A DNA stretch of 64,000 bases from Actinomycetota bacterium (GTDB taxonomy: Bacteria > Actinomycetota > Actinomycetes > Actinomycetales > Microbacteriaceae), in assembly GCA_030840335.1 (NCBI GenBank), contig JAUZFR010000188.1, forward strand, positions 1 to 64,000. Direction: 5' to 3'. Shown piece by piece: positions 47,836 through 57,317 of this stretch. Under the pieces are notes generated by a model that saw only the letters and a list, made by a program, of their open reading frames with translations, was not told where the DNA came from and did not search any database. The position numbers and the translations under genes are program-made. Position 1 is the stretch's first letter. Each line of letters starts with the position of its first letter.

Positions 47836-48972
47836 ATGTTCGAATACACCGACGAGCAGCGGTCCATCGTTCATATGGTTCGGCAATTTGCCGCCGAATC
47901 GCTCGCGCCGCACGCGGCCGAGTGGGACGAGAGCCACTACTTTCCCGTCGAGGTTCTCCGCCAGGCCGGCGAACTCGGCATGGGAGCTATCTACTCGAAG
48001 GAGCAGTTCGGCGGATCAGGGCTGAGCCGGCAGGACTCGGTGCTGATCTTCGAAGAACTGGCCAAAGGCGACACCACGATCGCGGCCTACATCTCGATCC
48101 ACAACATGGTGGTCTGGATGATCGACACGTTTGGCAACGAGAGCCAGTGCGCCGAATGGGTGCCGCAGCTCGCCTCGATGGAGACGCTCGGAAGCTACTG
48201 TCTGACCGAACCGGGTGCGGGCTCCGACGCCGCGGCGCTGACGACACGAGCTGTTCGCGACGGAGGCGACTACCTGCTCAACGGGGTGAAGCAGTTCACT
48301 TCCGGCGCGGGCTCCTCGGGCATCTACGTGGTCATGGCGCGCACGGCAGATTCCGGCAGCCATGGCATCAGCGCCATCGTTGTTCCTGACGGGACACCCG
48401 GGCTCTCGTTTGGACCTCTCGAGAAGAAGATGGGCTGGCACGCACAGCCCACGCGCCAGGTGATCTTCGAAGACGCCCGCGTGCCCGCAATCAATCTGCT
48501 CGGTGCGGAGGGCGACGGCTTCGGAATCGCCCTTAGCGCCCTGGATGGCGGGCGAATCAACATGGGTGCGTGTTCACTCGGCGGCGGACAGGCCGCCCTC
48601 GACCAAGCGGTTCGATACCTCAAGGATCGTGTCGCCTTCGGCAAACCGCTCATCGAACAGGAAGCTCTGCTCTTCCAGCTGGCCGACATGGATACTGAAC
48701 TCGAGTCCGCGCGTACGCTGCTGTGGCGGGCGGCGGAGGCGATAGATCGTGGCTCCGGCGACGTGGTCAGATTGTGTGCCATGGCCAAGCGCGTCGCAAC
48801 GGATGCGGGCTTCGCGGTTGCAAATGCCGCGCTGCAGTTGCACGGTGGGTACGGGTACCTTTCGGAATATGGACTCGAACGGATCGTGCGGGACCTCCGC
48901 GTTCACCAGATCCTTGAAGGAACGAACGAAATCATGCGCTTGATCGTTGGTCGCTCACTGGCCGAGGCCTAG
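47836..48972 (+). CDS. acyl-CoA dehydrogenase (isobutyryl-CoA dehydrogenase-like)
   Basis: FEYTDEQRSIVHMVRQFAAESLAPHAAEWDE ... LTEPGAGSDAAAL ... HGGYGYLSEYGLERIVRDLRVHQILEGTNEIMRLIVGR. Confidence 0.95.
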   Translation: MFEYTDEQRSIVHMVRQFAAESLAPHAAEWDESHYFPVEVLRQAGELGMGAIYSKEQFGGSGLSRQDSVLIFEELAKGDTTIAAYISIHNMVVWMIDTFGNESQCAEWVPQLASMETLGSYCLTEPGAGSDAAALTTRAVRDGGDYLLNGVKQFTSGAGSSGIYVVMARTADSGSHGISAIVVPDGTPGLSFGPLEKKMGWHAQPTRQVIFEDARVPAINLLGAEGDGFGIALSALDGGRINMGACSLGGGQAALDQAVRYLKDRVAFGKPLIEQEALLFQLADMDTELESARTLLWRAAEAIDRGSGDVVRLCAMAKRVATDAGFAVANAALQLHGGYGYLSEYGLERIVRDLRVHQILEGTNEIMRLIVGRSLAEA

Positions 48973-48973
48973 C

Positions 48974-50035
48974 GTGAGCGAAGACACCGGCACCGAAGTA
49001 CTGTTCTCGCGGGATCGACGGGTCGGGCACATCCTTCTGAATCGCCCGCGGGTCATGAACGCACTCACTCTCCGCATGGTCGACGAGATCGCGGCGAAGC
49101 TGGACGAGTGGGCGATCGACGACACTGTCGAAACCGTGGTCGTGTCCGGTGCGGGTGACCGCGGACTCTGCGCCGGGGGCGACATCGTCGCGCTCTATCG
49201 CCAGGTGCTCGCTGGCGGCGAGGACGCGGCTCTCTTCTGGGCGCACGAGTACGCACTCAACGCTCAAATCGCGAGATACCCGAAACCGTACGTCGCCCTG
49301 ATGGACGGCACCGTGTTCGGCGGCGGGGTCGGCGTCTCCGCCCACGGGTCGGTTCGCGTCGTGACCGAGCGCACGAAGATCGGGATGCCCGAGGTCGGCA
49401 TCGGGTTCGTGCCCGACGTTGGCGGCACCTGGCTGTTGTCTCGCGCCCCGGGTGAACTGGGCACCCACGTCGGCCTTACAGGCGGCACTTTTTCCGCTGC
49501 CGACGCCATCGAGCTTCGGCTCGCGGACTTTTTTGTTCCGAGCAACCGATTGGGAGATCTGGTTGAGGCGCTTGCCTCGATGCCAGTGTCGGATGCGCTC
49601 GCCGGATTCGCGACGGACGTGCCCGCATCCGCCCTCGCAGGCGCAAGGTCGTGGATCGACGACTGCTACGGGCTGGAGGACGCCTTCGAGATCGTGGCCA
49701 GCCTCGACGCGTCCGATGTCGCCGAGGCGCGCTACGCGGCAGACGTCATTCGGTCGAAATCCCCGACAGCCGTAGCAGTGACCCTCGAGTCATTGCGTCG
49801 CGCGCGAGCGCTCCACACACTCGAGCAAGTGCTCGACCAGGAATATCGGGTGTCGGTGCGACTAGCGGCAGGCACCGAGATGGTGGAGGGCATCCGAGCA
49901 CAGGTCATCGACAAGGATCGGCAACCGCGATGGTCACCTGCGACGCTCGCGGGCGTTGCTCGCTCCGCTGTCGAGGCGTATTTCGCCCCCGTAGGGCGCG
50001 ACGAACTCGGGCTGTTATCGCCAACAGCTCGCTGA
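48974..50035 (+). CDS. enoyl-CoA hydratase/isomerase family; 3-hydroxyisobutyryl-CoA hydrolase-like
   Basis: HILLNRPRVMNALTLRMV ... GAGDRGLCAGGDIVALY ... DGTVFGGGVGVSAHGSVRVVTERTKIGMPEVGIGFVPDVGGTWLLSR. Confidence 0.9.
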   Translation: MSEDTGTEVLFSRDRRVGHILLNRPRVMNALTLRMVDEIAAKLDEWAIDDTVETVVVSGAGDRGLCAGGDIVALYRQVLAGGEDAALFWAHEYALNAQIARYPKPYVALMDGTVFGGGVGVSAHGSVRVVTERTKIGMPEVGIGFVPDVGGTWLLSRAPGELGTHVGLTGGTFSAADAIELRLADFFVPSNRLGDLVEALASMPVSDALAGFATDVPASALAGARSWIDDCYGLEDAFEIVASLDASDVAEARYAADVIRSKSPTAVAVTLESLRRARALHTLEQVLDQEYRVSVRLAAGTEMVEGIRAQVIDKDRQPRWSPATLAGVARSAVEAYFAPVGRDELGLLSPTAR

Positions 50036-50055
50036 CAGAATGGCGGGACCGCACC

Positions 50056-50949
50056 ATGAGAATTGCATTCATCGGGCTCGGGAACATGGGCGCACCCATG
50101 GCGATCAACCTGGTCAGGGCGGGCCACGATGTCGCGGGATTCGACCTTGTGCCGGCTGCGCTCGAGCACGCCCGGTCGGGCGGCGTTCCGATCACCGCTG
50201 ACGCCGCTGCCGCCGTCGCAGGTGCCGATGTGGTGCTGACGATGCTCCCGAGCGGCGAGCATGTACTCGACGCCTACCGGAACGGACTGATCGCTGCCGC
50301 GGCGCCGCATACCCTGTTCATCGACTCCTCGACGATCGATGTGGCGGACGCCCGCGCCGCTCGCGACCTCGTTGTTGCGGCGGGGCATCGGGCAATCGAT
50401 GCTCCCGTCTCCGGCGGCGTGGTCGGCGCAGAGGCGGGCACGCTCACGTTCATGGTCGGCGCAGAAGGCGATGACTTCGCGACGGCCGAACCGATCCTTA
50501 CCGTCATGGGCGGCCGTGTGGTCCACTGCGGCGGGTCCGGCGCGGGTCAGGCCGCGAAGGTCTGCAACAACATGATCCTCGGAGTCTCAATGATCGCCGT
50601 ATGCGAGGCATTCGTGCTCGGTGAGAAACTCGGGCTCACGCACGAGGCCCTGTTCGACGTGGCCTCAGCGGCCTCCGGCCAGTGCTGGGCGCTGACGACG
50701 AATTGCCCGGTGCCGGGTCCGGTACCAGCGAGTCCGGCCAACCGCGACTACCAACCCGGCTTCGCGGGAGCACTCATGGCCAAAGACCTCGGACTCGCGC
50801 TGAAGGCGGTCGAGGCGACCGGTGTCGCCGCCGAACTCGGACCGCTCGCGGCATCCATCTATCAACGATTCGCGGATGAGGGCGGCGCGGGCAAAGACTT
50901 CTCGGCAATCATCAACATCATTCGTCAAAATTCGGAGAAAGCCGCATGA
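50056..50949 (+). CDS. mmsB: 3-hydroxyisobutyrate dehydrogenase
   Basis: [30 protein letters not shown] ... [22 protein letters not shown]. Confidence 0.92.
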   Translation: MRIAFIGLGNMGAPMAINLVRAGHDVAGFDLVPAALEHARSGGVPITADAAAAVAGADVVLTMLPSGEHVLDAYRNGLIAAAAPHTLFIDSSTIDVADARAARDLVVAAGHRAIDAPVSGGVVGAEAGTLTFMVGAEGDDFATAEPILTVMGGRVVHCGGSGAGQAAKVCNNMILGVSMIAVCEAFVLGEKLGLTHEALFDVASAASGQCWALTTNCPVPGPVPASPANRDYQPGFAGALMAKDLGLALKAVEATGVAAELGPLAASIYQRFADEGGAGKDFSAIINIIRQNSEKAA

Positions 50950-51722
50950 CTGACTACGACAACATCCTGCTCGAGCGGCACGGCAGGGTTGCGCTGATCA
51001 CGCTCAACCGCCCCGAGGCGCTCAATGCCCTGAACTTCGCGATGATGACCGACGTCGTTTCTGCGGCGACCGAGCTCGATCTCGACCCCGAGATCGGAGC
51101 CATCATCCTGACCGGCTCGGCGCGAGCGTTCGCTGCGGGTGCGGATATCAAGGAGATGGCGACCAGGGATTTCATGGACATGTACCTGTCCGACTGGTTT
51201 GCGGGCTGGGATCGTCTGGCGGCAGTGCGCACCCCGGTCATCGCGGCGGTGGCCGGACACGCTCTGGGTGGCGGCTGCGAGCTGGCGATGATGTGCGATT
51301 TCATCCTTGCCGCCGACACCGCCAAATTCGGCCAGCCCGAGATCAAACTCGGAGTCGTACCAGGGATTGGCGGATCACAGCGGCTCACGCGCGCCGTCGG
51401 CAAGGCCAAGGCGATGGAGATGATCCTGACCGGACGCGCGATCGACGCGGTGGAGGCGGAACGCGCGGGGCTGGTTGCACGAATTGTTCCCGCGGCCGAC
51501 CTGCTCGACGACGCGCTCGAGACCGCGACGGCGATCGCCTCCATGTCTCTTCCGGTCGCGATGATGGCCAAGGAACTCGTCAATGAGGCGTTCGAGACCC
51601 AGCTCAGGGCCGGCATCCGGTTCGAGCGCAGGGTGTTTCACTCCGCGTTCGGTCTCGATGACCAGAAGGAAGGGATGCGCGCCTTCATCGAGAAGCGCGA
51701 GCCGCGCTTCAGAAATCGATAG
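50946..51722 (+). CDS. enoyl-CoA hydratase
   Basis: [20 protein letters not shown] ... [14 protein letters not shown] ... [21 protein letters not shown]. Confidence 0.95.
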   Translation: MTDYDNILLERHGRVALITLNRPEALNALNFAMMTDVVSAATELDLDPEIGAIILTGSARAFAAGADIKEMATRDFMDMYLSDWFAGWDRLAAVRTPVIAAVAGHALGGGCELAMMCDFILAADTAKFGQPEIKLGVVPGIGGSQRLTRAVGKAKAMEMILTGRAIDAVEAERAGLVARIVPAADLLDDALETATAIASMSLPVAMMAKELVNEAFETQLRAGIRFERRVFHSAFGLDDQKEGMRAFIEKREPRFRNR

Positions 51723-52233
51723 GACCGTCGAAGTCGCCCGCGTCTCGACGGAACCGCGCGAGCATCCTCTCGAGGTCGGTCAGTTCGTCGTCGCTGAAGC
51801 CGGAACTCGTGAAGACGGCAGAATTCAGTTCGCGGGTTGCCACGAGCACCCGGGCTCGTCCCTCCGGGGTAATCTCGATCAGCGTTGCCCGGCCATCCGT
51901 CGGATGCGGCACTCGGCGAACGAGACCGGCACGTTCGAGCCGATCGACGGCATTCGTCACGCTGGTCGGATGAACCTGGAGCCGCGCACTCGCCTTCGTC
52001 ATCGGAAGTGCGCCAGTGCGCGCAAAGCTCAGCAGGGCGAGTAACTCGAACCGCGCAAAGGTGAGGTCGAAGTTCTTGAGCACGCTCTCGATGCGCGCAA
52101 GCAGGATCTGCTGCGTTCGCATGATCGCCGTCACGGCAGCCATGCCGTCGGCTGCTTCGGCCCAGCCCCGGTCCTGCCACTGGCGCTTCGCATCGGCGAT
52201 CGGGTCGTGAGGAAGTGGAGGCGGTTGCGCCAA
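51709..52233 (-). CDS. MarR-family transcriptional regulator
   Basis: [67 protein letters not shown]. Confidence 0.9.
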   Translation of the reverse strand: MAQPPPLPHDPIADAKRQWQDRGWAEAADGMAAVTAIMRTQQILLARIESVLKNFDLTFARFELLALLSFARTGALPMTKASARLQVHPTSVTNAVDRLERAGLVRRVPHPTDGRATLIEITPEGRARVLVATRELNSAVFTSSGFSDDELTDLERMLARFRRDAGDFDGPIDF

Positions 52234-52330
52234 GTTCGCCCCCGTTCGATGCTCAATCTCCGTCGATTGTCATCTTTGCACGCCCGGATGCTTCCGGGCG
52301 AACGTCGGTCGGCAGGAGCAAACTGGGAGG

Positions 52331-53191
52331 GTGCCAGAGCTTCCGGAAGTGCACGCACTCGTCACCGACCTGCGTGGACGACTCATTGGACGCGTCGTCG
52401 AACGCCTCGAAGTCATCTCGTTCGCTGCCCTCAAGACCTTCGAGGTACCTGTCACGTCGCTCGCTGGCCAAGTTGTCGGCGACGTTGCCCGACACGGCAA
52501 GTTCCTCGACATCAGCGTCGGAGAAGTCCACCTCGTCATGCATCTCGCCAGGGCTGGATGGCTGCGCTGGCGAGACATTGCGCCGCAGGCACCGACCAAG
52601 CCCAATCGCGGACCCCTGGCCGCCAGGTTGGTGCTCGACGATGGGTCCGGCTTCGATCTCACCGAGGCTGGCACCAAGAAGAGCCTCGCGATCTATCTGG
52701 TGCGCTACCCCCTCGAGGTGCCGGGGATCGCCCGTCTCGGTCCTGACCCGCTGGATGAGGCCTTCACCGAGGACACGCTCGCGGGCATCCTGAGCCGCGC
52801 CGGCCGTGCGCAGGTCAAGGGAGTCCTGCGCAACCAGTCGATTCTCGCCGGAATCGGTAACGCCTACTCCGATGAGATCCTGCACACGGCAAAAATGTCG
52901 CCGTTCAAACCGGCGGCGATGGCGCCGGCCGACGTCTCTCGGCTGTTCCAGGCCATGCAGGCGACGCTGCGAGGGGCCATCGAGCGGGCAGATGGCCTGG
53001 CCGCATCCGAACTGAAGCGCGAGAAGAAGTCCGGGTTGCAGGTTCACGGCCGAACCGGTGAAGACTGCCCGGTTTGTGGCGACTCCGTGCGACAGGTGAT
53101 CTTTGCCGATTCGACGCTGCAGTACTGTCCGACCTGCCAGACCGGCGGCAAACCGCTCGCCGATCGAGTGCTGTCGCGACTACTGAAGTGA
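52331..53191 (+). CDS. Fpg/Nei-family DNA glycosylase
   Basis: MPELPEVHALVTDLRGRLIG ... C-terminal zinc finger CPVCGDSVRQVIFADSTLQYCPTCQTGG. Confidence 0.93.
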   Translation: MPELPEVHALVTDLRGRLIGRVVERLEVISFAALKTFEVPVTSLAGQVVGDVARHGKFLDISVGEVHLVMHLARAGWLRWRDIAPQAPTKPNRGPLAARLVLDDGSGFDLTEAGTKKSLAIYLVRYPLEVPGIARLGPDPLDEAFTEDTLAGILSRAGRAQVKGVLRNQSILAGIGNAYSDEILHTAKMSPFKPAAMAPADVSRLFQAMQATLRGAIERADGLAASELKREKKSGLQVHGRTGEDCPVCGDSVRQVIFADSTLQYCPTCQTGGKPLADRVLSRLLK

Positions 53192-53295
53192 GCTGGGCGG
53201 GCAGCCTCTCACGGGCGTTTTACGCCGTCGATCAAGTCTTATCGCTACTGAAGCCGCGAGCACAACCCCTTTCTCGTGTCTCTCACCGTTGCTAC

Positions 53296-53323
53296 GTTTC
53301 TAGACGCATGATCTAGTAGAAAC
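53296..53323. promoter_or_regulatory. GTTTCTA-N14-TAGAAAC inverted repeat upstream of a small ORF
   Basis: Perfect 7-bp arms, 13 bp before the ATG. Confidence 0.5.
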
Positions 53324-53336
53324 GGAAGGTAAGAGA

Positions 53337-53501
53337 ATGAATATTCTGTTTATCGTCATCGCCATCGTCGCCATCATTTTGGCCATCACTGGCGGCTTGG
53401 TGCAGTCTGTGAATTTCCTCCTCTGGGTGGGAATCGTGCTGTTGATCCTGGCGATCATCGCGTTTCTGTTGCGCTCGATCTCGGGACGCAGGCGCGTCTA
53501 A
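53337..53501 (+). CDS. 54-aa hydrophobic membrane protein (absent from the ORF track)
   Basis: Hand translation MNILFIVIAIVAIILAITGGLVQSVNFLLWVGIVLLILAIIAFLLRSISGRRRV*; AAGGTAAG upstream as SD; strong hairpin downstream. Confidence 0.7.
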   Translation: MNILFIVIAIVAIILAITGGLVQSVNFLLWVGIVLLILAIIAFLLRSISGRRRV

Positions 53502-53528
53502 CCACGCAGCTGCGACCCGACAACCGCA

Positions 53529-53561
53529 CGAGCCCGCTCCCGGCATCCGGGAGCGGGCTCG
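53529..53561 (+). terminator. strong hairpin terminator after the 54-aa ORF
   Basis: CGAGCCCGCTCCCGG-CAT-CCGGGAGCGGGCTCG, perfect 15-bp arms. Confidence 0.75.
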
Positions 53562-53640
53562 TTCGCGTTTCCGCGAAACTGGCCGAGCGCATCCGGAGGC
53601 GAGTTCGCGGCTCTTCCCGGCCCGGTAGGTTAGGCGGAGT

Positions 53641-54555
53641 ATGCCAAATTCATTTCACGTCGCGGACACGGTGGTTGCGGCGCTCGCCGAAAATCGCCCG
53701 GTTGTCGCGCTCGAATCCACGATCATCAGCCACGGGCTTCCGCGGCCTCGCAACTACCAGGCAGCGCTCGAATTTGAGTCGATGCTCCTTGATGCAGGCG
53801 TGACGCCCGCAACGATTGCCGTGCTGGACGGCGTGCCGCAGATCGGCCTCACCGCAGAGGGCGTTCGCCGCATCGCCGAAGACGACATGGCCAAGGCGAG
53901 CGTGCGAGACCTGCCGATCCTCGCCGCCCGCGGAGGCAGTGGTGCGACGACCGTCGCCGCGACCGCGCACCTGGCCGCGCTCGCTGGGATTCGCGTCTTC
54001 GCGACGGGCGGGCTTGGAGGAGTCCATCGCGGAGCATCCGAGACGTTTGACGAATCTGCCGACCTCTCAACGCTGGCCGTCACTCCCATCACGGTTGTCA
54101 GCGCTGGCGTGAAATCCGTGCTCGACATTGCTGCGACGCTGGAGCGTCTCGAATCCCTCAGCGTGCCCGTGATCGGCTACGGAACGTCCGTTTTCCCGAG
54201 CTTCTGGCTGCGTGAATCGGTCCACACGCTCGATTGGTCGGTCGGTTCCGCGGCAGAGGTCGCCGCGATAATGAAGGCGCAGGATGCCCTCGGTCACGGA
54301 CAGGGAATCGTCGTTGCGAATCCGATTCCCCTCCAGCAGCAGTGGGATCCGGCAGAGCACGACCGCGTGCTGAGCGAAGCCTTCGAGGCGGCTGCGGCAG
54401 CGGGAGTTCGCGGAAAAGCTGTGACGCCATTCCTGCTCGGGTTCATTGTTCAGGCATCCGGCGGGCGTAGCCTCGAAGTAAACCTCGATTTGGCTCGCAA
54501 CAACGTGCGCGTCGCGGCCGACATTGCAAAGGAGTGGTCGAAGCTCAATGGCTGA
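53641..54555 (+). CDS. psuG: pseudouridine-5'-phosphate glycosidase
   Basis: PVVALESTIISHGLPRPRNYQAALEFE ... RGGSGATTVAAT ... FATGGLGGVHRGA. Confidence 0.95.
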   Translation: MPNSFHVADTVVAALAENRPVVALESTIISHGLPRPRNYQAALEFESMLLDAGVTPATIAVLDGVPQIGLTAEGVRRIAEDDMAKASVRDLPILAARGGSGATTVAATAHLAALAGIRVFATGGLGGVHRGASETFDESADLSTLAVTPITVVSAGVKSVLDIAATLERLESLSVPVIGYGTSVFPSFWLRESVHTLDWSVGSAAEVAAIMKAQDALGHGQGIVVANPIPLQQQWDPAEHDRVLSEAFEAAAAAGVRGKAVTPFLLGFIVQASGGRSLEVNLDLARNNVRVAADIAKEWSKLNG

Positions 54556-55444
54556 CACTGCCGATCGCATCGTCGTCTTCGGCGACGTGATCGACGACGT
54601 CATCGCCACCCCGTCGGGCTCCATCCGCTCCGACACCGACACGCCGGCAAGGATCGAACGCCGCGCGGGCGGGTCGGCCGCCAACATGGCGACCTGGCTC
54701 GCAGAGGTGGGCGGTGTCGTCGACTTCGTGGGCAGGGTCGGAGTGATGGACCTCGAACGCCACAGTCGGCTGCTCTCCGATGCCGGTGTTCGGCCGATGC
54801 TCGCGGGCGACCACATGCTTCCGACCGGCACAATCGTGATCATCGTCGAAGGTGACCGTCGCTCGATGCTGACGGAGCGTGGCGCCAACGCGGCTCTCGA
54901 TCCGGAGGCCGTGTCCAACTCGATTCTGAACGGCGCGCGAGTGCTGCACTTCACCGGATACAGCCTGTTCGGTCGAAGGAACGGCGCCGGTTTTCGAAAG
55001 CTCATCAAGCGCGCGCGAGCACGAGGCGTTCAGGTTTCGGTCGACCCCGGCTCGGCCGGATTCATCGATGACTTCGGACCCAAGGCGTTTCTCAAGGCGA
55101 TCGCCGGCGCATCCATGCTCTTTCCGAACCTGGATGAAGGTATCGCGCTGACCGGTATCGAGGATCCGATTCGTATCGTCGTTGAGCTCGTAAAGAGTTT
55201 TCCGGTCGTGGCTCTCACGCTCGGGACGGCGGGAGTCATCGTTGCCGGACCGGGTCAGGCGCCGGTATTCATCGAAGCGAACGGTGTGGCCGCGCTGGAT
55301 CCGACAGGGGCCGGGGATGCCTTCTGCGCCGGCTTCCTGCGCGCATGGATCGACACGTCGGATGCTCAGGAATCCGCGAGAGCGGGAGCGCAGCTGGCCG
55401 CGCGTGCGGTCGAATCCATCGGCGGCCGACCGACGATCGCCTGA
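54548..55444 (+). CDS. psuK: PfkB-family carbohydrate kinase (likely pseudouridine kinase)
   Basis: RRAGGSAANMATWLAEVGG ... DPTGAGDAFCAGFL; overlaps psuG by 8 bp. Confidence 0.85.
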   Translation: MADTADRIVVFGDVIDDVIATPSGSIRSDTDTPARIERRAGGSAANMATWLAEVGGVVDFVGRVGVMDLERHSRLLSDAGVRPMLAGDHMLPTGTIVIIVEGDRRSMLTERGANAALDPEAVSNSILNGARVLHFTGYSLFGRRNGAGFRKLIKRARARGVQVSVDPGSAGFIDDFGPKAFLKAIAGASMLFPNLDEGIALTGIEDPIRIVVELVKSFPVVALTLGTAGVIVAGPGQAPVFIEANGVAALDPTGAGDAFCAGFLRAWIDTSDAQESARAGAQLAARAVESIGGRPTIA

Positions 55445-55555
55445 CGATCGCGCAGGCGAGTGCTCTGCGCCCCATGCGAAACTAGCTGCGTAACAAGGCG
55501 CTCGACTATGAGTCGCGGGTGGTTGCGTCGATACAGTTGGCTGCAAGGAGGCGCC

Positions 55556-56455
55556 GTGGACGCATCAGCGGGGGAGAGTGCAACAAATCGCGTCGCCCTT
55601 CTGCGCGAGCAGAAAGACCAGATGGCCATCGTAGTGATGCACGTCTGCCGGGAGCGGCGCATCCGGGCGCTGGCTGGTGGAGGTTCGGTTCTCACGGCTC
55701 AGGGACTTATTTCGCCGAATGTCTCCCGCACCCTGTCGCTGGTCGTCGATCCGGCATCCAACCGCCACCTCGTCACAGCTTTGCGTGAGGCCGGCTGGCG
55801 CCGCGAACGCGGGTCTCGACGGTTCAGCATCCTTCCGCCTGTGAAGCAGGCCTTCGTGAATGACGCCTGGATCGCGGCCCTCAACGTCTTCTCGGTCATT
55901 CCCGGTTTCTTCGCAGACCCCGAGGAGACGTTCGACCTGCTCTGGGAGCGGCGGCGGGAGGTTCCGGTGCGGGGGGAGACCATTCCTGGCCTCGACCGGC
56001 TGGCGTCGGCCGTGCTCGCCAGCCATAACAGTCTGGATGGTCGTGGCCCGCACGCCGCGAGTCACTCCGAGTTCTTCGCCGAGCAGTTTCGCCAGGTGCT
56101 GAGTGATGCCGAGCGGTCTGAGCTCGCAGAGCTCGTGCGACGCGTTGGGGGTGGTGGGGAGATGAGCTCGTTCCTTGAGTCGCTGGGTGTCGAGCCCGTA
56201 CCCTTCACTCTTCCATCGCAGGCATATGTGAGTTGGCGACTGAAGATCGACTCGGCGACCGACCAGATTCGGCGGGCGGTCGCGCTGCTCGAACTGCCGC
56301 GTCGCGGGCGCCAGCAACTCTACGAAAGCCGGTCTGGTCGCCCGAGACGTCTCAAGGATGTCTGGATCATGATCGTCTCGCTGCCCAACACTTTCCGGGC
56401 GATCGTTGGTGCCAAGCGGCGGTGGGCCGCCGACTCCCGACGCGCCGACTCCTGA
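55556..56455 (+). CDS. hypothetical protein
   Basis: GTG 55556 preceded by AAGGAGG; long coding-quality ORF; no family named. Confidence 0.65.
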   Translation: MDASAGESATNRVALLREQKDQMAIVVMHVCRERRIRALAGGGSVLTAQGLISPNVSRTLSLVVDPASNRHLVTALREAGWRRERGSRRFSILPPVKQAFVNDAWIAALNVFSVIPGFFADPEETFDLLWERRREVPVRGETIPGLDRLASAVLASHNSLDGRGPHAASHSEFFAEQFRQVLSDAERSELAELVRRVGGGGEMSSFLESLGVEPVPFTLPSQAYVSWRLKIDSATDQIRRAVALLELPRRGRQQLYESRSGRPRRLKDVWIMIVSLPNTFRAIVGAKRRWAADSRRADS

Positions 56456-56475
56456 CGCGCCGACTCCTGACGCGC
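56431..56475. repeat. 15-bp tandem repeat, 3 copies
   Basis: CGACTCCCGACGCGC, CGACTCCTGACGCGC, CGACTCCTGACGCGC, spanning the stop of the preceding gene. Confidence 0.85.
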
Positions 56476-56480
56476 GCGAA

Positions 56481-56933
56481 CTAGCCGCGTTCGCCGGCGA
56501 CGCTCGCGCGCAGCTTCGCGGTGAGCTTGGCGAGCTGCGTCAACTCTTCCTGCGACAGGGCACCGCCAACATGGCGGGCGATCGAATCGGCGTGCGCAAC
56601 GGCCACCTTGCGAAAGAGCGAGAACCCTTCGTCCGTCAGGCAGACAAAGGTTCCGCGCCCGTCGCCCGGGTCGCTCTCCTTACTGACGAGGCCGCGACTG
56701 ACAAGCCGGTCGACCATCCGGCTGACGCTCGGCTGCGTAAGCAGCAGGTGACGGTTGAGGTCTCGGATGCGCAGCTTGCGGCCATCCTGCTTGGTCAGGT
56801 TGAAGAGAACGTCGTATTCGTTGAACGACAGTTCGTCATTGGGAAATTCACGATTGAGCTCGCGAAGAACGGTCACCTGGGCGCGGAACAGTGACTCCCA
56901 GGCGTTGATCGCTGCGGTGGATCGGTTGGTCAC
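56481..56933 (-). CDS. MarR-family transcriptional regulator
   Basis: FNEYDVLFNLTKQDGRKLRIRDLNRHLLLTQPSVSRMVDRLVSRGLVSKESDPGDGRGTFVCLTDEG. Confidence 0.9.
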   Translation of the reverse strand: MTNRSTAAINAWESLFRAQVTVLRELNREFPNDELSFNEYDVLFNLTKQDGRKLRIRDLNRHLLLTQPSVSRMVDRLVSRGLVSKESDPGDGRGTFVCLTDEGFSLFRKVAVAHADSIARHVGGALSQEELTQLAKLTAKLRASVAGERG

Positions 56934-57025
56934 ACGCCAACTCTATTGAGAGCAGGGGACTGAGAAAGAATCGGGTTACGAAGGCGCATGACGCCAGAGA
57001 GCAAAAAGGGCGGTTAAACAGGATT

Positions 57026-57059
57026 GAGGGTCGGTTTCAGAGGCTAGAAACCGACCCTC
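57026..57059. terminator. perfect 13-bp hairpin, terminator-like
   Basis: GAGGGTCGGTTTC-AGAGGCTA-GAAACCGACCCTC. Confidence 0.6.
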
Positions 57060-57258
57060 TCCCTTGCACCAAGAGTGTCCTGCAATCACATTCCGCAGAG
57101 GCTGCCACAGCAAACAACTTCTGCTTCAAGAAATATATAACGAGAAGGTAACGGCGTCTAGTTATCTAAACGTTATTTTTCTGCGAGTTTCATATGAGCC
57201 GAATTCCGGGCCTCTCATCCCCGGTCGTGGGGCGTCGATCGTCGCCTCTGTGCTTCAT

Positions 57259-57317
57259 CCGACTTGACTCAAATGGTGGTTACGGCGCGGCGATCGCAAC
57301 CATTTGCGTCAAGTCGG
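57259..57317. repeat. inverted repeat (hairpin copy 2) overlapping the 3' end of a minus-strand gene
   Basis: CCGACTTGACTCAAATGGT...ACCATTTGCGTCAAGTCGG (18/19 arm complementarity); 55-bp core 57261-57315 matches 45893-45947. Confidence 0.8.

Noticed and set aside
3717-51722. 14-bp gene-end overlaps (uppP/APC at 3717-3730; enoyl-CoA hydratase/MarR at 51709-51722) as a system
   Set aside because: Ordinary compact-genome overlaps; the equal length is likely coincidence.
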